Shown: positions 19,166 through 27,436 of the stretch, in pieces
How positions within the stretch are numbered: the stretch's first letter is position 1
How the letters are laid out: each line of letters starts with the position of its first letter
Assembly (NCBI GenBank): GCA_018712515.1
Contig: DVGW01000045.1
Coordinates: 1-36,624 of the forward strand
DNA from: Aphodovivens avicola
Lineage (GTDB): Bacteria; Actinomycetota; Coriobacteriia; Coriobacteriales; Eggerthellaceae
Direction: 5' to 3'
Length of the DNA: 36,624 bases
Made by a program: the position numbers and the translations under genes
Notes under the pieces: generated by a model
The model's database searches: none
What the model saw: the letters and a program-made list of their open reading frames with translations, nothing else
Told to the model about the DNA's origin: nothing

Positions 19166-19262
19166 GCGAACGTGCCGCGCCGGGCCATTCCCTTTGCGAA
19201 TGACCAGTTTGCCTTTCACGCCATTGTGCGAAACGAACAACGAAAGGGAACGATCAGCGGTT

Positions 19263-19937
19263 TCACTCCTCGCAAGGCCTCGGTTCGGGCAGGTCGGGAT
19301 CGAGCAGGCGTCGATAGTAGGTGTCCATCGCATGCAGGGCGCCCGCCGGATTGTGGGCGAGGACGCGGTCCTTCACGATCAGATAGGTCACCGGGGCTTC
19401 GGAATGCTTGATGAACAGCGTGTCGTGGCCGACGCACAGCCCCACGATGACGTTGAGATCGGTCCCATGCTCCGCGAGCAGGCGCGCCTGGGCGATGGGG
19501 TTGCACGCGGATTCGTGGGCGCCGGGGCGCACCTTGACGCCCTCGGGGATGCCCGCCTCGGTCTTGTCGACGCCGCCGACCTTGCACATGACGGCGCACA
19601 CGTCCTCGAACCCCTTCGCGCGCAGCACCTTGGCGAACAGCTGGGCGTCCTTGATGAGGCCGCGGCAGCAGGCGATCCCGATCCTCTTGGCGCCGATCTT
19701 CTTGGCGAACAGGCACACCTCCTCCACGCGGGTCAGCTTGCCGTAGTAGAGGCCCTCGATCTCGGCGGCGGCTTTGAACACCTTGCTCGTCCACGGGTCG
19801 GTCAGGTACTCCCCGACCGCCTCGTCGAACTCCTCGCGCGGCGTGCGCGTGGTCATGCAGAAGCTCGGCCAATCGCTGTCGAGGTGATCGCAATGGTACA
19901 CGCCGCAGTTGGCGCAGCTTCGGGAATCTTGATTCAT
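19263..19937 (-). CDS. DUF1847 cysteine-rich protein
   Basis: A 224-residue protein from MNQDSRSCANCGVYHC (GGAGGAG upstream). Cysteine clusters occur at the N terminus (SCANCGVYHC), at IACCRGL, in VMCKVGG and in SACNPI, followed by GLCVGHDTLFIKHSEAPVTYLIVKDRVLAHNP. This matches the DUF1847 family, often annotated as metal-binding; no function is established that I know of. It follows the FAD dehydrogenase by 17 bases, so the two are cotranscribed. The 128 bases past its stop show no clear terminator before the B12-locus promoter. Confidence 0.8.
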   Translation of the reverse strand: MNQDSRSCANCGVYHCDHLDSDWPSFCMTTRTPREEFDEAVGEYLTDPWTSKVFKAAAEIEGLYYGKLTRVEEVCLFAKKIGAKRIGIACCRGLIKDAQLFAKVLRAKGFEDVCAVMCKVGGVDKTEAGIPEGVKVRPGAHESACNPIAQARLLAEHGTDLNVIVGLCVGHDTLFIKHSEAPVTYLIVKDRVLAHNPAGALHAMDTYYRRLLDPDLPEPRPCEE

Positions 19938-19954
19938 GGTTCGCTCCTCCTCCA

Positions 19955-21679
19955 TCATCGATCCGCAAGCCCGGCCGCGATCGCCAGCGCCACGCGCAGG
20001 CCGTCGATCGCGGCGCTCGTGATGCCACCGGCGTAGCCCGCCCCCTCGCCGCACGGGTAGAGCCCGCTGGGCACATCGGGCGTCTGGGGCAGATGCGCTT
20101 GGAAGTCGTCCTCGCGCACGATGCGCACGGGGCTCGAGCTGCGCGTCTCGACGCCGGTCATCACCGCCGCCGGGTCGGCGAACCCGCGCAGGCGCCGGTC
20201 GAGCAGCGGCAGCGCCTCAGCGATCGCGTCGGCGACGAACGACGGCAAGCATTCGCGCAGGTCGCACCAGGCAACGCCGCGCGCATAGGTGGGATGCACG
20301 GCGCGCTTGCCCGCCGCGGCCCCCGTCGAGGACTCGCCTGCCAGGAAATCCCCCACCGTCTGGGCGGGCGCCTGGTACGGCGAGCCCCCTGCGGCGCGTG
20401 CGGCCGCATACGCCGCATGCTCGATCCGACGCTGCAGCTCGACGCCCGCGAGCGGGTGGTCGCCATCGAAATCCTCGGGCCCCACGCCCACCAGCACCGC
20501 GCTGTTGGCGTTGCGGCCGTCGCGCGCGAAGCGGCTCATGCCGTTCACGCACACGCCCTCCTCCTCGCTCGCGGCGCACACCACCTGGCCGCCGGGGCAC
20601 ATGCAAAACGTGTACACGCCGCGCCCGTCGGGCAGGTGCACGGCGAGCTTGTAGTCGGCCGCCCCGAGCGCGAGATGCCCCGCCGCCTTACCGTATTGCG
20701 CGCGGTCGATCGAATGCTGGAGATGCTCGATGCGCACGCCCATCGAGAAGGGCTTCTGCTCCATGCGCAGCCCCTCGTCGAAGAGCAGCTCGAACGTGTC
20801 GCGCGCCGAATGCCCGCAGGCGAGCACGATGCGGCGCGCGGGGATCTCCTCGAGCTCTCCGGATCGCGCGTCGGATCCGGCGTCCCGCCCCCCGGCAGGA
20901 CCGTCTCCGCGCGTGTCGCGCACGAGCGCCGCGGCGACCGCGCCGTCCTCGAAGCGGATGCCGTCAAGCTGCGCGTGGAAGCGCACCTCGCCGCCCGCCT
21001 CCTCGATCTGGCGGCGCAGAGTGCGCACCACCTCGACCAGCAGGTCGGTTCCGATATGGGGCTTCGCCTTCCAGAGGATCTCCTCGGGCGCGCCGGCGTC
21101 GACGAACCAGCGCAACACGTGGGGCAGAAGCGGGCTTTTCACGTTGGTGGTGAGCTTGCCGTCCGAGAACGTACCGGCGCCGCCCTCGCCGAACTGGATG
21201 TTCGTGCGCGCATCCAGCGGCCCGCCGGCGTCGAACGCCGCCACGGCCGCCTGGCGCTCGTCGACGTCGCCGCCGCGCTCCAGCACCAGCGGACGCAACC
21301 CCGCGCGCGCCAGGCACAGCGCCGCGAACAAGCCCGCGGGACCCGACCCCACGACGACGGGACGCGGCTCCGCATCGCGTGCCGCTTGCGCGACCGCGGG
21401 GATCTCGAGCGGGGCATACGGCTTGTGCTCCTTGACGTTCTTCAAACCGAGGAGATCCGCCTCCCGCCGCGCGTCTTCGAGCGCCACGCCCAGCGTCGCG
21501 ATGAAATGCACGTCGCCCGAGGCCTTCTTGCGCGCGTCGACGCTGCGTTTGAGCAGCCTCACCTCGGCGATCTCGCCCGGCTTCACGCCCAAAGCGCGCG
21601 CGGCAGCACGCTCCACCAGGTCGAACCGTCCGGGAAGGCCGGCATCGAGCGGCAGCCGCACATTCGAAACCTCAAGCAT
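19955..21679 (-). CDS. FAD-dependent dehydrogenase, COG2509-like
   Basis: A 574-residue flavoprotein. Residues 1-90 are a small alpha/beta domain (VRLPLDAG..., RLLKRSVDARKK) as seen in COG2509 proteins; the dinucleotide-binding glycine motif VVVGSGPAGLFAALCLARAG is at 108-127; FGEGGAGTFSDGKL and the C-terminal GLYPCGEGAGYAGGITSAAIDGLR block bind the FAD. The ATG at 21679 has GGGGGAATTCC upstream; the frame open to 21742 lacks a ribosome site. Substrate unknown. Its partner gene is a cysteine-rich DUF1847 protein, which could be an electron-transfer or metal-handling partner (inference). Confidence 0.82.
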   Translation of the reverse strand: MLEVSNVRLPLDAGLPGRFDLVERAAARALGVKPGEIAEVRLLKRSVDARKKASGDVHFIATLGVALEDARREADLLGLKNVKEHKPYAPLEIPAVAQAARDAEPRPVVVGSGPAGLFAALCLARAGLRPLVLERGGDVDERQAAVAAFDAGGPLDARTNIQFGEGGAGTFSDGKLTTNVKSPLLPHVLRWFVDAGAPEEILWKAKPHIGTDLLVEVVRTLRRQIEEAGGEVRFHAQLDGIRFEDGAVAAALVRDTRGDGPAGGRDAGSDARSGELEEIPARRIVLACGHSARDTFELLFDEGLRMEQKPFSMGVRIEHLQHSIDRAQYGKAAGHLALGAADYKLAVHLPDGRGVYTFCMCPGGQVVCAASEEEGVCVNGMSRFARDGRNANSAVLVGVGPEDFDGDHPLAGVELQRRIEHAAYAAARAAGGSPYQAPAQTVGDFLAGESSTGAAAGKRAVHPTYARGVAWCDLRECLPSFVADAIAEALPLLDRRLRGFADPAAVMTGVETRSSSPVRIVREDDFQAHLPQTPDVPSGLYPCGEGAGYAGGITSAAIDGLRVALAIAAGLADR

Positions 21680-21730
21680 GGAATTCCCCCGTTTCCGCAG
21701 CATCAGCCCATCCGCTGTTTGTCCTTCGCT

Positions 21731-21736
21731 ATCATA
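21731..21736 (-). promoter_or_regulatory. Possible -10 box for the FAD dehydrogenase-DUF1847 operon
   Basis: TATGAT on the minus strand (5 of 6), 52 bases before the start codon; the hexamer 17 bases upstream (CACGCG) is a poor -35. It faces away from the hicAB promoter across an AT-rich stretch. Confidence 0.35.
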
Positions 21737-21769
21737 TCCCACCTTCGATCGAGCGCGTGACTAAAAATA

Positions 21770-21843
21770 CGAACATTTGTATGATATACTGCCGCGCACA
21801 GTGGAACCCCATTGCGGTTGACTAAACTTATGTTTATAATTTA
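21770..21843 (+). promoter_or_regulatory. hicAB promoter and operator region
   Basis: TGATATACT at 21782-21790 is an extended -10 box. Just upstream CGAACATTTGTATG (21770-21783) resembles a Gram-positive SOS box at 12 of 14 positions and is partly palindromic (ATAC...GTAT). Further down CTAAAC...TTTAG (21822-21843) is a broken palindrome between promoter and ribosome site, a likely HicB autoregulatory operator. This stretch is visibly AT-richer than its surroundings. Confidence 0.45.
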
Positions 21844-21856
21844 GGAGGCGCTGCCC

Positions 21857-22033
21857 ATGGTGAATCGAAGGCAGGTGGTGAAGTTCTTCACTTCGCATGG
21901 ATTCGTCAACAAGGGCGGCACACGGCACGACCGCTACGAGCACCCTGACGGGCGCTGGACGGTGATCGAACGCCACGAGGAGATAAACGACAGGCTTTTC
22001 GAACTGATGAAAAAGCAGGCTGGGCTGAAATAG
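21857..22033 (+). CDS. hicA: HicA-family mRNA interferase toxin
   Basis: A 58-residue protein, typical HicA size: MVNRRQVVKFFTSHGFV, then the dsRBD-like core GGTRHDRYEHPDGRWTVIERHEE with the catalytic histidine in the G-T-x-H motif, ending LMKKQAGLK like other HicA proteins. HicA cleaves mRNA when not bound by HicB. The ribosome site TTAGGAGG is 8 bases before the ATG. It is followed 42 bases later by hicB, the usual toxin-first order of this family. A TATAAT at 21835 lies too close to the ribosome site to be its promoter. Confidence 0.85.
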   Translation: MVNRRQVVKFFTSHGFVNKGGTRHDRYEHPDGRWTVIERHEEINDRLFELMKKQAGLK

Positions 22034-22075
22034 ACACGCCGATCCTATCGAGCCGCAAGAGAAAAGGACGCGAAT

Positions 22076-22522
22076 ATGCTTCACGTGTATGAATTCGAAG
22101 TTTTCGAAGACGACGGGATGCTGCTCGCCGTCCCCTACGATATGGACGGAGGCACCCAGGGCCGCGATATGCGGGAGGTGGCCGAGATGGCCGCGGACTG
22201 GCTGCAACTCGAAATGGAGCATCGCGCCATGCGGAACCTCCCCTTTCCCGAGGCGACGTTCGGAAACGCTCCGCGCAACGGAGGGGAGAACATGGTGGTC
22301 GCGGTGAGTGCCGGCATAGAAACCGTGCCGCGCATGACCATGGCGGAAGCAGCTCGACGGCTCGGCGTGACGCGCGGGCGGGTGAGCCAGATGGTCTCCT
22401 CGGGTCAGCTGGAAACGCTCGAGTTGGATGGCAGGACATGGGTAACCGGCTATTCGGTCGATGCCCGCATCGCCGAGCAACCCAAAGCCGGCAGACCCAA
22501 GAAGGAGCACGCCCGCGCTTAG
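22076..22522 (+). CDS. hicB: HicB-family antitoxin with helix-turn-helix
   Basis: A 148-residue antitoxin. Residues 1-70 form the partial RNase H-like HicB fold (YEFEVFEDDGMLLAVPYDMDG, then AEMAADWLQLEMEH); residues ~85-130 hold a DNA-binding helix-turn-helix (MTMAEAARRLGVTRGRVSQM), followed by a GRPKK tail that resembles an AT-hook core. It should neutralise HicA and repress the operon. AAAAGGACG precedes the ATG. It converges with the flavoprotein gene, their stops being 19 bases apart, with no terminator visible between. Confidence 0.85.
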   Translation: MLHVYEFEVFEDDGMLLAVPYDMDGGTQGRDMREVAEMAADWLQLEMEHRAMRNLPFPEATFGNAPRNGGENMVVAVSAGIETVPRMTMAEAARRLGVTRGRVSQMVSSGQLETLELDGRTWVTGYSVDARIAEQPKAGRPKKEHARA

Positions 22523-22541
22523 GCGGTGTCATCCAGCGACA

Positions 22542-24155
22542 TCACTCATGCTCTGCGCCGCGATCGGCAATGCACCTCGCAGCCGCCGCGCCGGCGATGA
22601 GGCCGCTCGCCCAGGCCCAGTGGAGGTTGTACCCGCCGCACGGGGCGTCGACGTCGAGCGCCTCGCCCGCGGCGAACAAGCCCGCGTCGAGCCGCGATTC
22701 CATCGTGTGCGGATCGAACGCCTCGACGGCAAACCCCCCGCGCAGCACCTGGCACTGCCGCTCGTCGCCGATGCCCTCGACGGTCAGGGGGAACTCCGAG
22801 AGGGCCCGCTCCGGCGCGGGCAGATCATCCGCATCGAGCAGGGCATGGGGGTCCAGGCCCGCCTCTTCCAGCACCGCGTTGCCGATCTGGGGCAGCAGAA
22901 GCCCCCGCAGCAGCGCCTCGTAGGTGATCGGCGCGCGCGTTCCGCCGCCGAACCCCTTCGGCGCGGCAAGCCGCCGCGCGCGTTCGACGAGGTACCGCCT
23001 GAGGCGTGTCCGCTCCACCTGGGGAAGGAAATCGATGAGCAGCGCATCGCCCGGCTCGGCGAAACGCGACAGGTTGAAGATACAGATCCCCGACACGCCG
23101 TACGAGCGGAACAGCACCTCGCCGCGTTCCTCCGCCTTCGTCATCCCGAACGGGGCGTCGTCGGCCAGTCGCACGCGCGCCCGCACGCGGATGTTGTCGA
23201 GCCGGCGCGGCGCCTCCTCTCGCACGCGCAGAGGGCCGAGCACCGGGCGGGTCGGCTCTGCCGCATAGCGTTCGGGAAGCAGGGATGCCGCGGCGGAGGA
23301 ACCGCATCCGCTGCGATCCGAACCCCCGAGCGCATGCTTGCCGCCCACCGTCACGATCACGGCGGCGGCATGCTCGATCGATCCGTCAGCGAAGCGGAGG
23401 TGGAACAGCCCGCCCTCCTCGTCGGGAGGCTCGACGGCAACGACGCGGCGGCCGCACGCCTCGAGCGCGCCCGCGTCCGCCGCCGCGGCGCGCAGCACGT
23501 CGACCACCGTCGAGGCCTTGCCCGTCGCAGGGTACAGCCGGCCCTCGCCCTCCTCGCGCCACGCCAGTCCGAGATCCTCGAAGAAGCGCAGGACGGGATC
23601 CTCACCGGGATCGCACGCGAGCCCCCGCGCCTTCAGGCGCGCGGCACCGTCGTCGGCCAATGCGCGAAGCGAGTCCGCGACGAACTCAGGATTGCGGTAA
23701 AGAGAGGCGTCGACGCTGCTGTTGGAGAAGTTGCAACGCCCGTTGCCGGTCGCCAAGATGGAGCGGCCGACGCGCTCGTCCGCCTCGAAGACGACGACGC
23801 CCGCCGCCTCATGCAGCCCGCGCTCCCCCAGCTCGCGCGCCGCGGCGATCGCCGCAGCCAGCCCCGCCGCTCCCCCGCCGATGATCGCGATGCGCATATG
23901 GGCATCGCCCGTCAAAGGAGCGGGCACGTTCACGGAAGAGTCCGAAGCGGAACCCCCGCGCCTGCGGTCGGCGGCGCCGCCCGGGTGCGACCCCTCCCGC
24001 CGCGACGTTCCACGCGCCTTCTTCCCGCCTTTGCCGGATGCGCCCTTAGCAGATGCGCCCCTGCCGCGCGTCCCCTCGTCCTCGCGCAGCATGTCGCGCA
24101 GCGATCCGTAGCCGCCGCGGGCGCCTGCCGATTTGTTGTTGCGTCGTTTTCCCAT
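22542..24155 (-). CDS. HI0933/BaiN-family FAD-binding protein with basic N-terminal extension
   Basis: From the ATG at 24155 the protein has 537 residues; the flavoprotein proper starts near residue 87 with MRIAIIGGGAAGLAAAIAAARE and contains GRCNFSNSS, the NIRVRARVRL block and the C-terminal GEALDVDAPCGGYNLHWAWASGLIAG typical of HI0933-like proteins. BaiN, a bile-acid pathway member, belongs to the same family, but function here is not shown. Residues 1-86 are Arg/Lys/Gly-rich and unusual. Start is uncertain: 24155 has no ribosome site but lies 6 bases after a TATGAT, suggesting a leaderless message; the ATG at 23897 would give a normal-length 451-residue protein. Confidence 0.75.
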   Translation of the reverse strand: MGKRRNNKSAGARGGYGSLRDMLREDEGTRGRGASAKGASGKGGKKARGTSRREGSHPGGAADRRRGGSASDSSVNVPAPLTGDAHMRIAIIGGGAAGLAAAIAAARELGERGLHEAAGVVVFEADERVGRSILATGNGRCNFSNSSVDASLYRNPEFVADSLRALADDGAARLKARGLACDPGEDPVLRFFEDLGLAWREEGEGRLYPATGKASTVVDVLRAAAADAGALEACGRRVVAVEPPDEEGGLFHLRFADGSIEHAAAVIVTVGGKHALGGSDRSGCGSSAAASLLPERYAAEPTRPVLGPLRVREEAPRRLDNIRVRARVRLADDAPFGMTKAEERGEVLFRSYGVSGICIFNLSRFAEPGDALLIDFLPQVERTRLRRYLVERARRLAAPKGFGGGTRAPITYEALLRGLLLPQIGNAVLEEAGLDPHALLDADDLPAPERALSEFPLTVEGIGDERQCQVLRGGFAVEAFDPHTMESRLDAGLFAAGEALDVDAPCGGYNLHWAWASGLIAGAAAARCIADRGAEHE

Positions 24156-24180
24156 GAGCCCATCATACCCCATCCCCTTG

Positions 24181-24229
24181 AAACCAAAACAGCCCCCGGA
24201 GGATCCTGGGGAGAGGATCCCTCGGGGGC
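24181..24229 (-). terminator. Strong intrinsic terminator downstream of the MFS gene
   Basis: GCCCCCG (24192-24198) with GGATCC (24201-24206) pairs with GGATCC (24215-24220) and CGGGGGC (24223-24229): about 14 pairs with one mismatch and an 8-base loop. On the minus strand it is followed by TGTTTTGGTTT. It ends the MFS transcript about 170 bases past the stop. The intervening 24236-24395 holds another perfect hairpin, CGCGAAGG/CCTTCGCG, at about 24238-24265, and no gene. Confidence 0.8.
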
Positions 24230-24395
24230 TTGCAAACCGCGAAGGGTAAGGAGGGTGCCTTCGCGAATCTGCACCGCGGAATTCGGGTGGCGCCGCTTTC
24301 CGGTCGGCGCTCGCACGGCCGTGGCACGGCCATGCTCGCGCGTTCACCCGGCCGGAAGGGGAAGCGCCCTCGCCGAAGCCGATCGGCGTCTCGGG

Positions 24396-25655
24396 CTATT
24401 CGGCCTTGTTCTCCTTGTAGGTCTTGAAGGCAAGGAGCAGCGCGACGGACACGACGGCGAACACGGCGGAAACGATGAAGTACAACTCGGTGTTGACCGC
24501 GACGCCAGTCTCGGACAGGCCGCCGAACATCGGCGCGATCACCTGGTTGACCAGACGGAACGAAACCAGGGAGGACAGACCGATGCCGCACATGACGAAA
24601 CCGTAGTTGGCGCCGTTGTTCGCGAGGCCGAAATTCTCAGCCGTCCAAGCGGGATAGATGGCACCCGGGGCGCCCGAGAAGGCGGCCAAGCAGAACACCA
24701 GCACCATGAAGGCGATGCCGGGCGTGAAGATCAAGGCGATGGAAACGACCAGCACGAGGGCGGCAAGGCCGAGGGCGGTCTTATGACGGCTGTTGATGGC
24801 GTTCACCACGAACGGCACGAAGAAGCGTCCGACAGCCAAACCCAAACCGCACGCCATGACGATGCCGTTGGCGAGATCGACCTCGAGTCCGCGGGCCATG
24901 CCCAGCTGGCGCAGAATGGGGTTGATCGAGAAGAATCCAGCGGTGATGAACCAGTAGGTGAGAAAGATGATCCAGATCTGAGGAGTCTTGATGGCCTTGC
25001 TGAACGGCACCTGCTCCTGCGCGATATTGGATTTGCTCTCAGCAGGAACGTAACCCTCGGGCAGCCAGCCGGGCTCGGGATTCTTGATGAGGATGGAAGC
25101 CAACAGGCACACGACGGCGAACACGACGCCCAGGATCTGGAACGTAGTGCGCACGCCCATGCCGTCCATCAGCATCTGGGCAAGCGGCGTAAAGACCACG
25201 GAAGCCAGACCGAAGCAGCACACGATGATGCCCATGCACACATTGATCTTGTCGGGGAACCACTTCTGGATGCAGGGGATCGCGGAGTTATAGGTGCAAC
25301 CCACCGCGAAACCGCCGATCACGCCGAACGTCAACCACGTGGGGATGGGACCCATATCGATCGTGAACGACGTGAGGAACACGCCGATGCCGAAGAAGAT
25401 GGAACCGATGATGATGACGATCTTGGGACCGAACTTGTCCTGCAGCTTGCCGCCGCACAGGGCGCCGAACGAGAACAGCGTGATCATGACCGACGACGTG
25501 AACGCGAAGTCGGACACGTCGGTGGGCGTCATGCCCGGAAGCGCCGCGCTCACGCCGGCGTTGAACACGCTCCACATGTAGATGATGCCCGTGCAGATCA
25601 TGATGAGCGAGGCCGCTACCAGCCTCGCATAACGGGAAACTCCTGATTGATTCAT
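24396..25655 (-). CDS. MFS transporter, OFA (oxalate/formate antiporter) family
   Basis: A 419-residue carrier with 12 hydrophobic helices. N-terminal half: RLVAASLIMICTGIIYMWSVF and, in the loop 2-3 region, GGKLQDKFGPK, the MFS D-x-x-G-x-(K/R) motif; C-terminal half: FCLAAFSGAPGAIYPAWTAENFGLANNGANYG, typical of OFA members. Substrate cannot be read from sequence; small carboxylates are usual in the family. GGGAGGG precedes the ATG. It stands alone with its own promoter, operator-like palindrome and structured 150-base leader, and a strong terminator after it, so it is separately regulated. Confidence 0.88.
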   Translation of the reverse strand: MNQSGVSRYARLVAASLIMICTGIIYMWSVFNAGVSAALPGMTPTDVSDFAFTSSVMITLFSFGALCGGKLQDKFGPKIVIIIGSIFFGIGVFLTSFTIDMGPIPTWLTFGVIGGFAVGCTYNSAIPCIQKWFPDKINVCMGIIVCCFGLASVVFTPLAQMLMDGMGVRTTFQILGVVFAVVCLLASILIKNPEPGWLPEGYVPAESKSNIAQEQVPFSKAIKTPQIWIIFLTYWFITAGFFSINPILRQLGMARGLEVDLANGIVMACGLGLAVGRFFVPFVVNAINSRHKTALGLAALVLVVSIALIFTPGIAFMVLVFCLAAFSGAPGAIYPAWTAENFGLANNGANYGFVMCGIGLSSLVSFRLVNQVIAPMFGGLSETGVAVNTELYFIVSAVFAVVSVALLLAFKTYKENKAE

Positions 25656-25690
25656 TAAACCCTCCCATGACGAAGCCGCCCGCCTTCCAA

Positions 25691-25728
25691 CAGCTCGTCG
25701 AGCCGCCCTTTTTCGGCTTGACCAGCTG
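25691..25728 (-). other. Long hairpin in the MFS mRNA leader
   Basis: CAGCTCGTCGAGCCG (25691-25705) and CGGCTTGACCAGCTG (25714-25728) pair at 13 of 15 positions around an 8-base loop containing T5. It lies 36 bases before the MFS start. On the minus strand no T-run follows, so it is not a plain terminator in the sense direction; a regulatory leader structure is likely. Confidence 0.55.
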
Positions 25729-25746
25729 TTTTGCAGACGACAACCC

Positions 25747-25767
25747 AAGCGCATGCACCATGCGCTT
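25747..25767. promoter_or_regulatory. Perfect 9+9 inverted repeat, likely operator of the MFS gene
   Basis: AAGCGCATG (25747-25755), CAC, CATGCGCTT (25759-25767): nine perfect pairs about a 3-base centre. It sits 55 bases downstream of the candidate -10 box and 92 bases before the MFS start, a roadblock position. No regulator gene is adjacent in the window. Confidence 0.55.
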
Positions 25768-25821
25768 CAATTTCGGTTCTCTCGTTTGTAGAGGCTCGCG
25801 AGTCCAAGAGAGCTTGATGCG

Positions 25822-25850
25822 ATTGTAGATGCGGCGCAAAACAGGGTCAC
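25822..25850 (-). promoter_or_regulatory. Candidate promoter of the MFS gene
   Basis: On the minus strand, GTGACC (25845-25850; 4 of 6) and TACAAT (25822-25827; 5 of 6) are 17 bases apart, giving a leader of about 155 bases. The 336-base stretch 25656-25991 has no convincing gene; it is less GC-rich than its neighbours and holds this promoter, the operator-like palindrome, the leader hairpin and the inverted repeat after the AGCS gene. Confidence 0.55.
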
Positions 25851-25914
25851 TCTGCGCGGAGCACAGCATGTGGAAATCATTTTGTGCGATGCGCACAGAC
25901 GGGAATCGAGAGAC

Positions 25915-25987
25915 GGCGCGCCCGCCGGGCTTCGATCCGATAGGCGTCCGCCAGCATTCCGCCACCGCACGCCTCCGGCGGCGCGCC
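25915..25987 (-). repeat. GC-rich inverted repeat just past the AGCS symporter stop
   Basis: GGCGCGCCCGCCGG (25915-25928) pairs with CCGGCGGCGCGCC (25975-25987) with one bulged base, enclosing 46 bases. It begins 4 bases after the stop codon at 25992. No T-run follows on the minus strand. Probably a 3' end stabiliser or a factor-assisted stop; that is inference. Confidence 0.45.
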
Positions 25988-25991
25988 CGCG

Positions 25992-27410
25992 CTACTTCGA
26001 TTCGACGGTCGGGATCTCGTCGTTTGAATGCTCGTCGAGGTTGCCGTCCCAGACGTAATGCTTCGTCTCGCGCGCGATCAGGCCGGACAGGAGCAGCACC
26101 ACGATGATGTTGGGCAGCGCCATGAGCGCGTTGCCGATGTCGGAGATGGTCCACGCGACGTTGCCCACGCCCACCGCGCCGAGGAACGCCATCAGCACGT
26201 AGAGGACCTGGTAGGGACGGACGGCGTGCTTGCCGAGCAGGTAGGAGACGCAGCGGCTGCCGTAATACGACCAGCCCAGGATCGTCGAGTAGGCGAACGT
26301 CACCATGCCCACCACCAGGACCGGCATGCCCACCACGGGTATCGCCGAGAACGCGGCGGTGGTGAGGTCGACGCCCTCCACCAGCGTGCCGGACGTGACG
26401 ATGTCGGGATGCGCCATCATCGTCGACACGAGCACGACGCCCGTGATGGCGCAGATGATGACCGTGCTCCAGAACGGGCCCGTCATGGCGACGAGCGCCT
26501 GGCGCGCCGGGTTGCGGGTGGATGCCGCGGCGGCGACGATGGAGGCGGAGCCCAGGCCGGACTCGTTGGAGAACAGGCCGCGCGCGCAGCCGAACTGCAG
26601 CGCCACCATGAGGCCGCTGCCGATCGCGCCGCCGAACACCGCCTCGCCCGTGAAGGCGCAGCGCACGATCGCCTCGAGCGCGGGAATGATGTACTGGCCG
26701 TTCATCGCCAGGATGACGATGCAGCCGACCAGGTACAGAAACGCCATGATCGGCACGAGCTTCTCGCAGACGCGGGCGATGAGCTGGACGCTGCCGAACA
26801 CGACCAGCGCCACCAGCACCACGACGATCGCGCCGAGCAGCCACGACGGGACGTCCGGCACGGTGGCCTGGATGATGTTGACCATGGCGTTGGACTGCAC
26901 CGCCGAACCGGTGCCCAGCGCCGCCACGGCGGCAAACAGGGCGAACGCGCCGGCTCCCAGCATCGCCCACCAGGGGCAGCTGCCGTCTTTGCGCTCGTAG
27001 GCGCGCCGCCACGCGTACATGGCGCCGCCCAGCATGTTGCCGTTGTGGTCGCGCACGCGGAACTTCACCGCCGCATAGGTCTCGGCGTACTTCGTCGCGA
27101 TGCCGAACACGCCGGTGAGCCACATCCAGAACACCGCGCCCGGACCGCCCGCGAGGACCGCCGTCCCGACGCCGACGATGTTGCCCGTTCCGATGGTCGC
27201 CGAGAGCGCGGTCGCGAGCGCGCCGAACTGGCTGATGTCGCCCGGCGCGTCGGGATCCTTCGTGACGGAAAGCTTGATGGCGGTGCCCAGCTTGCGCTGG
27301 ATGAAGCGCGTGCGGATCGTCAGGTACAGATGCGATCCCAGCAAGACGACGATCATCGGCACGCCCCAGACGACGGCATCGATGTCGTTGATGATCTGGA
27401 TGATATCCAT
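25992..27410 (-). CDS. Amino acid carrier, AGCS (alanine/glycine:cation symporter) family
   Basis: A 472-residue membrane protein with about ten or eleven helices. Family motifs: GDISQFGALATALSATIGTGNIVGVGTAV near residues 55-85, the PGAVFWMWLTGVFG block after it, and FGCARGLFSNESGLGSASIVAAAA in the middle. Members import alanine or glycine with Na+ or H+; the specific amino acid is not determinable here. The ATG at 27410 follows AAGGGAATCCGCC. The promoter region carries a perfect 16-bp palindrome, so regulation by a dimeric protein is likely. Confidence 0.92.
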   Translation of the reverse strand: MDIIQIINDIDAVVWGVPMIVVLLGSHLYLTIRTRFIQRKLGTAIKLSVTKDPDAPGDISQFGALATALSATIGTGNIVGVGTAVLAGGPGAVFWMWLTGVFGIATKYAETYAAVKFRVRDHNGNMLGGAMYAWRRAYERKDGSCPWWAMLGAGAFALFAAVAALGTGSAVQSNAMVNIIQATVPDVPSWLLGAIVVVLVALVVFGSVQLIARVCEKLVPIMAFLYLVGCIVILAMNGQYIIPALEAIVRCAFTGEAVFGGAIGSGLMVALQFGCARGLFSNESGLGSASIVAAAASTRNPARQALVAMTGPFWSTVIICAITGVVLVSTMMAHPDIVTSGTLVEGVDLTTAAFSAIPVVGMPVLVVGMVTFAYSTILGWSYYGSRCVSYLLGKHAVRPYQVLYVLMAFLGAVGVGNVAWTISDIGNALMALPNIIVVLLLSGLIARETKHYVWDGNLDEHSNDEIPTVESK

Positions 27411-27436
27411 GGCGGATTCCCTTGTTTCCCTCTCCT

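Noticed and set aside
21818..21840. TTGACT and TATAAT just before hicA as its promoter
   Set aside because: They are only 11 bases apart, and a start near 21847 would lose the ribosome site at 21843-21848.
22461..25646. Plus-strand 1061-codon frame across the flavoprotein and MFS genes
   Set aside because: Mirror of two recognisable minus-strand families and crosses a strong terminator.
25656..25991. A small gene in the 336-base gap upstream of the MFS carrier
   Set aside because: The minus frame is open but has no start with a ribosome site and no recognisable fold; the space is better explained by promoter, operator and leader.
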